Assembly (NCBI RefSeq): GCF_002355415.1
Contig: NZ_AP014936.1
Coordinates: 1,302,001-1,366,000 of the forward strand
Source of the DNA: Sulfurifustis variabilis
GTDB taxonomy: Bacteria > Pseudomonadota > Gammaproteobacteria > Acidiferrobacterales > Sulfurifustaceae
Reading direction: 5' to 3'
DNA length: 64,000 bases
The translations under genes and the position numbers were made by a program. Positions 30,527-38,712 of the stretch are shown in pieces. Below the pieces are notes generated by a model. The model was not told where the DNA came from and did not search any database. It worked only from the letters and a program-made list of their open reading frames with translations. Each line of letters starts with the position of its first letter. Position 1 is the stretch's first letter.

Positions 30527-31381
30527 ATGAGCAAGATCGAAAAGGCATTGAGCCGGTCGTTGAGCGAGCGCCACCTCGCTCTCGTCCCGACCGGCGGGCC
30601 GGCCGCAAAGGCATCCGAACGGCGAGATCTCGTGGCCGCACCTTCCGAGCTGGAGGCGCGGGCGCGGTCGAGCGCCGCCATTGCGTTGATGCGCGAGCCG
30701 AAAGTGCGAGGCAGGAACGAGCTTGCGGAAGCCAGGATCATCTTTCCCGAGATGGGCGAGAGTCCGACGGTAAAGGCGTTCCGCGAGATCCGAACGAAGA
30801 TCCTGCAGAAGACGGCGGGCAACAACTGCGTCGTGATGATCACGGCGGTCAGGGGACAGAGCGGAACGACGTTCGTGGCCCTCAACCTGAGCGCCGCCTT
30901 CGCCTTCGACGTGGGCAAGACCGCCCTCCTGATCGACTGCAACCTGAGAAACCCGCGGCTGCATCGTCTCTTCACCGGCGAGGAGATGGTGGGACTCACC
31001 GATTATCTGGAGAACCCGGAGCTGGACCTCGCGGAGATCATCCACGCGGTGGGAATCGAACGTCTGCGCGTCATTCCCGCCGGCGGCCGGCGCGAGACGC
31101 CGGCGGAGTACTTCACCTCGATCAAGATGAAGCGGCTGCTCGACGATATCCGCGGGCGTTACCCGGAACGATTCATCATCCTCGATTCCCCGCCCATGAC
31201 GGAATCCGCCGACACGCAGATTCTGTCGGATCTCTGCGACTACGTCGTCCTGGTCGTGCCGTACGGCGAAGTGACGCGCTCGCAGATCGACGCCTGCGTG
31301 AAAGGCATCGATCGGAACAAGTTGCTGGGTGTGGTGTTCAACAACGAGCCGCAGTTCCCGAAATTCGGCCGCAAACGCTGA
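30527..31381 (+). CDS. CpsD/BY-kinase-like protein with altered ATP-binding residues (probable pseudokinase)
   Basis: A 284-residue cytosolic protein colinear with the tyrosine autokinases of exosortase EPS loci (TIGR03018-like). The P-loop reads GQSGTTFVALNLS (110-122): by alignment with Wzc-type SGKTF, the catalytic Lys is Thr114. Walker A' is LLIDCNLRNP, so the second acidic residue is Asn139. Walker B FIILDSPPM is kept. The C-terminus (PKFGRKR) has no tyrosine cluster. Together this predicts little or no kinase activity, leaving a possible structural role with the chain-length determinant just upstream. I infer loss of activity; ATP binding was not tested. Confidence 0.85.
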   Translation: MSKIEKALSRSLSERHLALVPTGGPAAKASERRDLVAAPSELEARARSSAAIALMREPKVRGRNELAEARIIFPEMGESPTVKAFREIRTKILQKTAGNNCVVMITAVRGQSGTTFVALNLSAAFAFDVGKTALLIDCNLRNPRLHRLFTGEEMVGLTDYLENPELDLAEIIHAVGIERLRVIPAGGRRETPAEYFTSIKMKRLLDDIRGRYPERFIILDSPPMTESADTQILSDLCDYVVLVVPYGEVTRSQIDACVKGIDRNKLLGVVFNNEPQFPKFGRKR

Positions 31382-31442
31382 GTCGTAGCCACGGCGCGCG
31401 ACATCCAGACGGCAAAGAACGACGCGGGAACATGCAGATGAA

Positions 31443-31454
31443 GGGGGGGGGGGG
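31443..31454 (+). repeat. Homopolymeric tract of 12 G at the 5' end of the EPS outer-membrane protein gene
   Basis: Twelve consecutive G follow ATGCAGATGAA (31432-31442). From the ATGs at 31432/31438 the reading frame is one base out of phase with the outer-membrane protein frame. With 13 (or 10) G it would read M-K-G-G-G-G-R-V-R-S-A-G and continue straight into the hydrophobic signal core. Such tracts are the usual substrate of slipped-strand phase variation. A homopolymer sequencing error is the main alternative. Confidence 0.85.
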
Positions 31455-31478
31455 CGAGTCCGATCTGCCGGTGCGCTC

Positions 31479-32768
31479 GTGTTGCTCTGCGCGGCGGCAC
31501 CGTCCGCGCATGCCGCGCAGGCGGCCTACGGCTTCGGTTACATCAGCGAGTACAGCTCCAACATCGAGCGTACCCCGACCGATCCCCGCAACGACTGGAT
31601 CAACTCGGTAGTCGGCGGTATCGCGTACGAGGAGAACACGGCGGATCTCGCTGCGCGCGTCAGCGGGCAGGTCGAGGCGCGGAGCTACGCGGAGAACACC
31701 TTTTCCGACGATGTGGTAGGCAACCTCGACGCGTCGGCGCTGTGGACCCTCTCTCCGCAGCGACTGACCTGGACGGTCGAAGACGCTTTCCGGATGGTCA
31801 CCCTCGATCCCGCCACCGCGACGACGCCCAGAAACGTGGCCGGCGCGAACATCTTCAATACCGGTCCCGACGCGTACCTCCGCTTCGGCCCCGTGCACAC
31901 CCTCTCGCTGGGCGGGCGCTACGGTAACGTCTACGTCGGCGACGCCGACATCGACAACAACCGTTACACGGGCATTGCCCGCTGGCTCTATCAGTCGTCC
32001 CCGCGGACCGTCTGGTCCCTGAACCTCGAGCACCTGAACGTATCGTTCGACAACGACGTCCTCAACGAGAACTTCAAGCGGGACGACGCGTACGCGCGTC
32101 TGCTCATCCGGCAGGCGCGCTCGGAGTTCACGCTGGACGCCGGCCGGTCGCGGATCGACCGCGACCGTTCGCCCGAGCTCGAAGGATCGCTCGGGCGGCT
32201 CGGGTGGCGCCGCGAGCTGTCGAGCGAGTCGAGCTTCGGTTTGTCCGCGGCCGCGGGCTACCAGGACGTCGGCGCCGCGCTGCTCGGTCTCCTGACGGGC
32301 CCCACGGCGACGGTCGCGGCCCCCGTCCCGCCGACCGGAACGGACGTGGTCACGAGCGACCTCTACTACACCCGCCAGGCGGATGTCTTCTATACCCGCC
32401 GTGGGTCCCGCTACGGCGGGACGGTCCGCGTGGTCGCGCGGGAGCTCGATTTCGAAACCACCCTCCAGGACCGCGACGAGGCGGGCGGCAGCCTGGAGCT
32501 CGGATACGTGCATTCGGCGACCACGAGCGCGACCCTTTTCGGCGATTACCTCAAGATCGACTACGCGCAGATCGTCCGCGAGGACGAGGACATCCATTAT
32601 GGCCTTCGGCTCGCGTACCTCGTGGGCCGCAACGTGTCGGTCGGGCTGGAAGGCCGCCGGATCGAACGCGCGAGCACGGACGCCGGCAGCGAGTTCGTCG
32701 ACAAGCGCGCGCTGCTCACGGTGCTGTACAGCACCGCACCCCTTTACTCGCCACTCAGCCGACGGTGA
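31479..32768 (+). CDS. EPS-locus outer-membrane protein (exosortase-system beta-barrel type), 5' end frameshifted at a poly-G tract
   Basis: The open frame from the GTG at 31479 encodes 429 residues. It starts in the middle of a signal peptide (LLCAAAPSAHA) and continues as a beta-strand-rich protein with alternating aromatic and polar residues and a YNVxxxY-like barrel pattern throughout. It matches the TIGR03016-type outer-membrane proteins of exosortase EPS loci. The true N-terminus is probably at the ATG at 31432 or 31438, with a basic n-region, but 12 G at 31443-31454 put those codons out of frame. If the tract varies, the gene switches on and off; as read here it is off or poorly exported. 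It ends 6 nt before the next start. Confidence 0.8.
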   Translation: MLLCAAAPSAHAAQAAYGFGYISEYSSNIERTPTDPRNDWINSVVGGIAYEENTADLAARVSGQVEARSYAENTFSDDVVGNLDASALWTLSPQRLTWTVEDAFRMVTLDPATATTPRNVAGANIFNTGPDAYLRFGPVHTLSLGGRYGNVYVGDADIDNNRYTGIARWLYQSSPRTVWSLNLEHLNVSFDNDVLNENFKRDDAYARLLIRQARSEFTLDAGRSRIDRDRSPELEGSLGRLGWRRELSSESSFGLSAAAGYQDVGAALLGLLTGPTATVAAPVPPTGTDVVTSDLYYTRQADVFYTRRGSRYGGTVRVVARELDFETTLQDRDEAGGSLELGYVHSATTSATLFGDYLKIDYAQIVREDEDIHYGLRLAYLVGRNVSVGLEGRRIERASTDAGSEFVDKRALLTVLYSTAPLYSPLSRR

Positions 32769-32774
32769 TCCGCC

Positions 32775-33845
32775 ATGTACCTCGAATTCTTCAAGTTGCG
32801 CGAGTTCCCCTTCCGTCTGACGCCCGACACCGAGTTCCTGTACATGAGCGACGCGCACGCGCGCGCCAAGGCGTACATGGACTACACCATCTGGAACCGC
32901 GACGGGTTCGTGGTGATCACGGGCGAGATCGGCTCGGGCAAGACCACGCTGATACAGAAGCTCCTCTCCGAGCTCGACGACAACGTGCTCGTCGCGAAGA
33001 TCTTCCAGACGCAGCTCGACGAAGTGGAGTTCCTGCAGGCCGTCCTCGTCGAGTTCGGGCTCAACCCGTTTCATGCGAAGAAGGTCGAGCTGATCGACAT
33101 GCTGAACACCTTCCTGATCGATCAGTTCCACAAGGACAAACAGCTCGTGCTCATCGTGGACGACGCCCACAACCTGAGCCCCAAAGTGCTCGAGGAGATC
33201 CGGATGCTGTCCGGTCTCGAGACGCAGAAGGAGAAGGTCCTTCACGTCATCCTGGTCGGACACCCGCAGCTCAACGAGCTCCTGGAGTCCGCGGAGATGG
33301 AGCAGCTGCTGCAGCGGGTGCGCCTGCGCTATCACATCAAGGCGCTGTCGGAGGAAGCGACGCGCGCCTACATCACGCACCGGCTGCGCGTCGCCGGGAT
33401 GGAGGAGCGCCACCTGTTCGCCGCGGAGACCTTTCCGCTGATCTACAAGTACACCGGCGGGCTTCCGCGCCTGATCAACACCCTTTGCGACACGGCGCTC
33501 GTTTGCGCCTATGCCGACGGGCAGACGGCGATCACCGGCCACGTGCTCAACAGCGCCATCGAAGAGCTCCAGTGGCTGCCGTATGCCAAGCGCGTTAACC
33601 AGCGGCGCCTGCGGCCGCCGCCCGCGGCGAACAACGAGTACCAGGAGGTGCTCAAGGACCACGCCCGGGCGCTCGTCAACGTCGGTCACCAGATGACGCG
33701 GCTGGACGCGCTGGTGCCGGCGCTCAACGCCCTCGCCGGGCGCATGGGAAACATCGAGTCGCTGCTGCGGAACATCGCATCGGCGCTCGACATGGAGCCG
33801 AAGGCAGGGAAGTCCGAGTCCAAGACGCTCGCGAAGCGCGACTGA
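32775..33845 (+). CDS. ExeA/GspA-type secretion ATPase of EPS locus
   Basis: A 356-residue AAA ATPase of the exosortase-associated class (TIGR03015). It starts with the typical MYLEFFKLREFPF. Walker A is GEIGSGKTT at 50-58, Walker B is LVLIVDDAHNLS, and the sensor region contains GGLPRLINTLCD. The C-terminal 90 residues are a predicted coiled coil with basic ends. ExeA-like proteins remodel peptidoglycan passage for secretin assembly; the role in EPS loci is unproven. The ATG at 32775 is 7 nt after the upstream gene. Confidence 0.9.
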   Translation: MYLEFFKLREFPFRLTPDTEFLYMSDAHARAKAYMDYTIWNRDGFVVITGEIGSGKTTLIQKLLSELDDNVLVAKIFQTQLDEVEFLQAVLVEFGLNPFHAKKVELIDMLNTFLIDQFHKDKQLVLIVDDAHNLSPKVLEEIRMLSGLETQKEKVLHVILVGHPQLNELLESAEMEQLLQRVRLRYHIKALSEEATRAYITHRLRVAGMEERHLFAAETFPLIYKYTGGLPRLINTLCDTALVCAYADGQTAITGHVLNSAIEELQWLPYAKRVNQRRLRPPPAANNEYQEVLKDHARALVNVGHQMTRLDALVPALNALAGRMGNIESLLRNIASALDMEPKAGKSESKTLAKRD

Positions 33846-33869
33846 TTCGCACCCGGGCGGCGTCGAGCG

Positions 33870-35843
33870 ATGTGCGGAATTGCCGGTATTCTGAACCTGT
33901 CTCCGGGCGCGGCGCCGGAGCGTTCGCTGCTCGCCTCCATGATCGGTGCCGCGGCGCATCGCGGGCCGGACGGTTTCGGATTCTACGCCGACAGCGAGGC
34001 GGGTCTGGCGCACGCGCGCCTCAGCATCATCGATCTCGAGGGGGGAGACCAGCCGATCTCGAACGAGGACGGGACGATCCAGGTGGTCTTCAACGGCGAG
34101 ATCTTCAATTACATCGAGCTCCGCAGGGAGCTGGAGGCGGCCGGCCATCGGTTTCGCACGCATTCCGATACGGAGGTCATCGTCCACGCGTACGAGGAGT
34201 ACGGCGACGACTTCGTCCATCGGCTGAACGGACAGTTCGCGATCGCGCTCTGGGACGCGCGCTCGCACAGGCTGCTGCTCGCGCGCGACCGTACCGGCAT
34301 CCGCCCCCTCTTTTACGCGACGTGGCGCGGGCGGCTCTACTTCGCCTCCGAGATCAAATCGCTTTTCCGCGTGCCCGGGTTTCCGCGTCGGCTCGACGTC
34401 GCCGGTCTCGGAGAGATCTTCACCTACTGGACGACGCTCGAGCCCGCTACCGCCTTCGCGGGCGTCCGCGCGCTGCCCGCGGGATACCGGGCGGTGGTGT
34501 GCGGCGGCCGGCTGCAGGCGCAGAGGTACTGGGACTGGAGCTTTCCGGAGCATCCCGTCCGCGCCGATCGAAGCGAGGAGGAGTATGCGGAGGAGCTGCG
34601 GCACCTGCTGGTCGATGCCGTGCGGCTCCAGCTGCGGGCGGACGTCCCGGTCGGCGCGTATCTCAGCGGCGGCCTCGATTCGTCGATCATCACGGGCCTG
34701 ATCAAGCGGTACACGGACACGCCGCTGCGGACCTTTTCGCTCACCTTCGAGGATGCCGAGTTCGACGAGAGCCCGTACCAGCGCGATCTCGTCGCATGGC
34801 TGGGGACGACCCATACGGAGCTGCGGTGTCGCGAGGCCGATATCCGCGAGGCCTTTCCGCGCGCCGTCTGGCACGCGGAGACGCCGATCCTGCGTTCGGC
34901 GCCGGCCCCGCTGATGCTGCTTTCGGGCGCGGTGCACGCCGCCGGTTACAAGGTCGTGCTGACGGGGGAGGGCGCCGACGAGGTCTTCGGCGGCTATGAT
35001 CTGTTCCGCGAGGCGAAGGTGCGCCGTTTCTGGGCGCGGGCACCGCAGTCGCGGTGGCGCGCGTCTCTGCTCGGCCGGCTCTATCCGTACCTCGCGCACT
35101 CGCCGAGCTCGGTCCGCGTCGCCCGGGAGGCGTTCTTCCGCGAAGGGCTCGACCTGGCCGATCGCCCGTACTTCGCGCATATCCCGCGGTGGTCCACGAC
35201 CCGGCGTCTGTGGCGGTTCCTCCACCCGGACGTGCGGCAGACCCTGGCGGGGTTCGACCCGCACGCGGCGATCGGTCGTATCCTGCCTCCCGGGATCGAT
35301 CGCTGGCCTCCGCTCGGGCGCGATCAGTACGTCGAAGCGCATACGCTGCTGAGCGGATACCTCTTGAGCTCGCAGGGCGACCGCATGGCGATGGCGAACT
35401 CGGTCGAAGGGCGGTTTCCGTTCCTCGATCACCGGGTGATCGAATTCGCGAACCGTTTGCCGCCATCCTTCAAGATCCGCGGGCTGGCCGAGAAGCACAT
35501 CCTCAAGCGCGCGGCCGGGGATCTCTTGCCCGCGAGCGTGCGCGAACGACCCAAGCAGCCGTACCGCGCGCCCGACAGTCAGAGCTTCTTCCAGAACGGC
35601 CGCCCGGCGGAGTACGTGGCAGCGCTCTTCGCCGAGAGCCGGCTGCGGGAGTCGGGTCTGTTCGACGCCGGCGCCGTGCGCAAGCTCTACGAAAAGTGCC
35701 GGGCCGGGCGCGCCATCGGATTCGGCGACAACATGGCCTTCGTCGGCATTCTTTCGACGCTGCTCGTGGACGAGCACTTCGTACGGCGCTTCGCCGAGCC
35801 GCCCGCCCAGCCGCAGGCGACGGCCGCGGCCGGAAGTTTCTGA
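33870..35843 (+). CDS. Asparagine synthase-like glutamine amidotransferase of EPS locus
   Basis: The 657-residue product starts MCGIAG, so Cys2 is the N-terminal nucleophile of a class II glutaminase. The glutaminase domain continues with HRGPDG, VVFNGEIFNY and HSDTEV. The synthetase domain has the PP-loop SGGLDSS at 266-272 and later GEGADEVFGGY. The reaction would be ATP-dependent amidation of a carboxylate using glutamine. In exosortase EPS loci such proteins are called amidotransferases, and they sit beside acyl-CoA ligase and ACP genes, as here (ligase starts 10 nt downstream). The acceptor is unknown; amidation of an uronic acid or an ACP-bound acid are both possible. Confidence 0.9.
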   Translation: MCGIAGILNLSPGAAPERSLLASMIGAAAHRGPDGFGFYADSEAGLAHARLSIIDLEGGDQPISNEDGTIQVVFNGEIFNYIELRRELEAAGHRFRTHSDTEVIVHAYEEYGDDFVHRLNGQFAIALWDARSHRLLLARDRTGIRPLFYATWRGRLYFASEIKSLFRVPGFPRRLDVAGLGEIFTYWTTLEPATAFAGVRALPAGYRAVVCGGRLQAQRYWDWSFPEHPVRADRSEEEYAEELRHLLVDAVRLQLRADVPVGAYLSGGLDSSIITGLIKRYTDTPLRTFSLTFEDAEFDESPYQRDLVAWLGTTHTELRCREADIREAFPRAVWHAETPILRSAPAPLMLLSGAVHAAGYKVVLTGEGADEVFGGYDLFREAKVRRFWARAPQSRWRASLLGRLYPYLAHSPSSVRVAREAFFREGLDLADRPYFAHIPRWSTTRRLWRFLHPDVRQTLAGFDPHAAIGRILPPGIDRWPPLGRDQYVEAHTLLSGYLLSSQGDRMAMANSVEGRFPFLDHRVIEFANRLPPSFKIRGLAEKHILKRAAGDLLPASVRERPKQPYRAPDSQSFFQNGRPAEYVAALFAESRLRESGLFDAGAVRKLYEKCRAGRAIGFGDNMAFVGILSTLLVDEHFVRRFAEPPAQPQATAAAGSF

Positions 35844-35853
35844 GGAGCGGCGC

Positions 35854-37392
35854 ATGCTGGTGCATCGCCTTCTCGAGCGTACGCTCGAAACGCATGCCGG
35901 CAAGACCGCGCTCGTGTGCGGCGCGGAGCGCCACACCTATGCGGAGGTCGGCGAGGCGGTGGCGCGGCTCGCGGCGTTTCTGCAACGCTCCGGCGTGCGA
36001 CGCGGCGACCGCGTCGTGCTGTTTCTCGAGAACGGCTTCGAGGCGGTGGTCGCCATCTACGCGGTGCTGACGATCGGCGCCGTGTTCATGCCCGTCAACC
36101 CCCTCACGAAACGGGAGAAGCTCGCCTACCTCTTCGCCGACGCCCGACCGACCGCGTTGATCGCCGCCCGTCATCTTCGGGATGCCTTCGAGTACGCGCT
36201 GTCGCGGAACGAGAGCGTGCACACGTGCATCGTCGCGGGCGAGGGGAACGGTCACGCTACCGCGGCCGGCCGGCCGATGATCCCGTTCGGCGAAGTGCTC
36301 GCGTCGCCCGCCCCGGAACCGGTCCATCCCGGCACGATCGACCAGGATCTCGCCGCGATCATCTATACCTCTGGCTCCACGGGCGACCCCAAGGGGGTGA
36401 TGCTGACGCACCATAATATGGTGTCGGCGGCGGAATCGGTGCTCGCCTACCTCCCCCTGCGGGAAAGCGACGTGATCTTTTGTGTCCTGCCGCTGGCTTT
36501 CGGCTACGGTCTGTATCACGTCGTCATGGGCTTCACGCTGGGGGCGACCGTCGTGCTCGAGCCGTCGTTCGCCTTTCCGGTCAAGACACTCGAAGCCATG
36601 TCGCGCGAGCGAGCCACCGTCTTCCCCGGCGTTCCCACGATCTTCGCCACGCTGCTGAACCTGAGCGTGTTTCCGCAGTACGACCTGCGCAGCCTGCGCA
36701 TCGTGACCAACGCCGGCGCGGCGCTCTCCGTGCAGCACATCGAGGCCATACGCCGGCTGCTGCCCCACGCCCGCCTCTATTCGATGTACGGCCAGACGGA
36801 GTGCAAGCGGGCGTCGTACCTCCCGCCGGAGGAGATCGACCGCCGGCCGACCAGCGTCGGCCGGGGCATGCCGAATCAGGAGCACTGGCTGGTCGACGAA
36901 TCGGGCAACCGGCTTCCGAACGGGAGCCAGGGCGAGCTCGTCGTGCGCGGCAGCCACGTGATGCGCGGCTACTGGGAGAAGCCGGAAGAGACCGCGCGAA
37001 AGCTGCGCCCCGGTCCGTATCCGGGCGAGAGCGTGCTTTTTACGGGCGACATTTTCCGGACCGACGCCGACGGATATCTCTACTTCGTCTGCCGCAAGGA
37101 CGACATGATCAAGAGTCGCGGTGAGATGGTCAGCCCGCGCGAAGTCGAAAACGCGCTCTACGCGCTCGACGGGGTGCTCGAGGCCGCGGTGATCGGCGTG
37201 CCGGACGACATGCTCGGTGCCGCCGTGAAGGCGTTTCTGGTCCTCAAGCCGGGTTACCGCTACACGGAGAGGGAAGTCGTCCGGCACTGCCTCGGGCGCC
37301 TGGAAAGCTTCATGGCGCCGAAGCAGGTCGTGTTCGCCGACTGCCTGCCCAAGACCGACAACGGCAAGATCCGCAAGACCGAGCTGGCGTGA
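35854..37392 (+). CDS. Acyl-CoA ligase/AMP-dependent synthetase of EPS locus
   Basis: A 512-residue ANL-superfamily adenylating enzyme. Its P-loop is YTSGSTGDPKG at 171-181, followed by SMYGQTEC (A5), TGDIFRTDADGY (A7) and the catalytic Lys in KTDNGKIRKTEL near the C-terminus. It belongs to the TIGR03098 type of exosortase loci. It would activate a carboxylic acid as acyl-AMP and load it on the carrier protein encoded next, 37 nt downstream. The acid is not identifiable by inspection. The ATG at 35854 follows GAGGAGCGGCGC. Confidence 0.9.
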   Translation: MLVHRLLERTLETHAGKTALVCGAERHTYAEVGEAVARLAAFLQRSGVRRGDRVVLFLENGFEAVVAIYAVLTIGAVFMPVNPLTKREKLAYLFADARPTALIAARHLRDAFEYALSRNESVHTCIVAGEGNGHATAAGRPMIPFGEVLASPAPEPVHPGTIDQDLAAIIYTSGSTGDPKGVMLTHHNMVSAAESVLAYLPLRESDVIFCVLPLAFGYGLYHVVMGFTLGATVVLEPSFAFPVKTLEAMSRERATVFPGVPTIFATLLNLSVFPQYDLRSLRIVTNAGAALSVQHIEAIRRLLPHARLYSMYGQTECKRASYLPPEEIDRRPTSVGRGMPNQEHWLVDESGNRLPNGSQGELVVRGSHVMRGYWEKPEETARKLRPGPYPGESVLFTGDIFRTDADGYLYFVCRKDDMIKSRGEMVSPREVENALYALDGVLEAAVIGVPDDMLGAAVKAFLVLKPGYRYTEREVVRHCLGRLESFMAPKQVVFADCLPKTDNGKIRKTELA

Positions 37393-37429
37393 GAGCGCGC
37401 GAGCGAACGACCAAAACGGGAACAAGAGA

Positions 37430-37681
37430 ATGAGCGACATCAAGCAACAACTGAGGGCGTACCTGCTGGACAACTTCCTGATGGGCGGCTCGGCGGACGA
37501 GATCCGGGACGACACCTCCTTCATGGCCAGCCACATCCTGGACTCGACGGGGTTTCTCGAGCTGATCGCGCACCTGGAAGAGACGTACGGCGTCAAGGTG
37601 AAGGACGAGGAGATGATTCCCGAGAACCTCGACAGCCTCTCCAGCATCGAGCGGTTTCTCGCCCGCAAGCAGTCGGCCTGA
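37430..37681 (+). CDS. Acyl carrier protein of EPS locus
   Basis: An 83-residue acidic carrier protein. The phosphopantetheine serine is Ser39 in SHILDSTGFLELI, a variant of the common DSLxxxEL motif. The following helix LIAHLEETYGVKV and the motif PENLDSLSSI are typical. It probably carries the acyl group loaded by the upstream ligase. Its placement between ligase and NadE-like genes separates it from housekeeping AcpP. The ATG at 37430 follows AAGAGA. Confidence 0.92.
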   Translation: MSDIKQQLRAYLLDNFLMGGSADEIRDDTSFMASHILDSTGFLELIAHLEETYGVKVKDEEMIPENLDSLSSIERFLARKQSA

Positions 37682-37691
37682 GGTCACCGGT

Positions 37692-38708
37692 ATGCACAAA
37701 TCGACCAGCGGCACTCCCTCCCGCCCGGCGCTCTCGCCGCGGGTCCTCGATCTCGACCTGGAAGCCGAGGCCCGGCGCATCGCCGCGCGGATGCGCGAGA
37801 TCGTGCGACGGCTGCACAGGCGCGGGCTCGTGGTGGCGATGTCGGGAGGCATAGACAGCTCGACCTGCGCGGCGCTCGCCGTGCGGGCGCTCGGGCCCGG
37901 CCGGGTCTTCGGTCTGCTGTTGCCCGAGCGGGATTCGGCGGACGACAGCAGCCACCGCGGCGAGCTGCTGGCGAAACACCTCGGCATCGCCTACCGGCGG
38001 GAGGACATCGCCGCCGCGCTGGAGGCCGTCGGGTGCTATCGCTGGCGGGACGATGCCATCCGCGCGGTTTTTCCGGAGTACGGCGCCGGGTGGAAGAACA
38101 AGATCGTGATCCGGGGCGGCCTCGAGGGGCGTCTGAACCACTTTCACCTGATCGTGCAGTCTCCCGACGGCGCCCTGTCCGAAAAACGCCTGGGCCTGAC
38201 CGAATACCTGCAGATCGTGGCGGCGACGAACTACAAGCAGCGGATCCGCAAGACCATCGAGTACTTCCACGCGGACCGGCTCAACTACGCGGTGATCGGT
38301 ACGCCGAACCGGCTCGAGTACGACCAGGGGTTCTTCGTGAAGAACGGGGACGGTTCGGCGGATCTCAAACCGATCGCGCATCTGTACAAGACGCAGGTCT
38401 ATGCCCTGGCGCGTCACCTCGGTCTGCCCGATGCCGTCTGCGTGGCGACGCCGACGACCGACACGTACAGCCTGCCGCAGGGCCAGGACGAGTTCTATTT
38501 CGCGCTGCCCTACGGGCAGATGGATCTCGCCCTGTGGGCGTACAACCACGACGTGGAGGCGGGAGAACTGGCCCGCGCCATCGGGCTCTCCGAGCAGCAG
38601 GCGCGATACGTATATGCCGACATCGAGGCCAAGCGCCGCACCACCGCCTACCTCCACGCGCGGCCGATGCTGATCGAACCGGTAAGCGGGCTGCCCGAGC
38701 TCGAGTAG
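37692..38708 (+). CDS. NadE-like ATP pyrophosphatase (NAD+ synthase family) in EPS locus
   Basis: The 338-residue product carries the PP-loop SGGIDSS at 51-57, and the NadE fold features IGTPNRLEYDQGFFVKNGDG and PIAHLYKTQVYALARHLG. It lacks a glutaminase domain. NadE adenylates a carboxylate and converts it to an amide with ammonia; the housekeeping role is NaAD to NAD+. Here its position between an ACP and two alpha/beta-hydrolase genes suggests a dedicated amide-forming step in polymer decoration rather than NAD synthesis. The canonical exosortase set I know has a PLP decarboxylase in this region instead. A genuine NAD synthase moved here cannot be excluded. Confidence 0.8.
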   Translation: MHKSTSGTPSRPALSPRVLDLDLEAEARRIAARMREIVRRLHRRGLVVAMSGGIDSSTCAALAVRALGPGRVFGLLLPERDSADDSSHRGELLAKHLGIAYRREDIAAALEAVGCYRWRDDAIRAVFPEYGAGWKNKIVIRGGLEGRLNHFHLIVQSPDGALSEKRLGLTEYLQIVAATNYKQRIRKTIEYFHADRLNYAVIGTPNRLEYDQGFFVKNGDGSADLKPIAHLYKTQVYALARHLGLPDAVCVATPTTDTYSLPQGQDEFYFALPYGQMDLALWAYNHDVEAGELARAIGLSEQQARYVYADIEAKRRTTAYLHARPMLIEPVSGLPELE

Positions 38709-38712
38709 CGGG

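Noticed and set aside
31479-32768. Calling the OMP gene a pseudogene
   Set aside because: The rest of the frame is intact for 429 residues and the only defect is at a homopolymer, which fits a reversible switch or a base-call error better than decay.
31338-35936. A very long open frame on the minus strand (1532 codons) antisense to the OMP, ATPase and amidotransferase genes
   Set aside because: It is Arg/Ala/Gly-rich low-complexity translation with no recognisable motif, and lies opposite well-identified plus-strand genes. Such shadows are expected in high-GC DNA.
37692-38708. Naming the NadE-like gene nadE
   Set aside because: The operon context points to polymer modification, so the housekeeping name is not justified without knowing whether another nadE exists.
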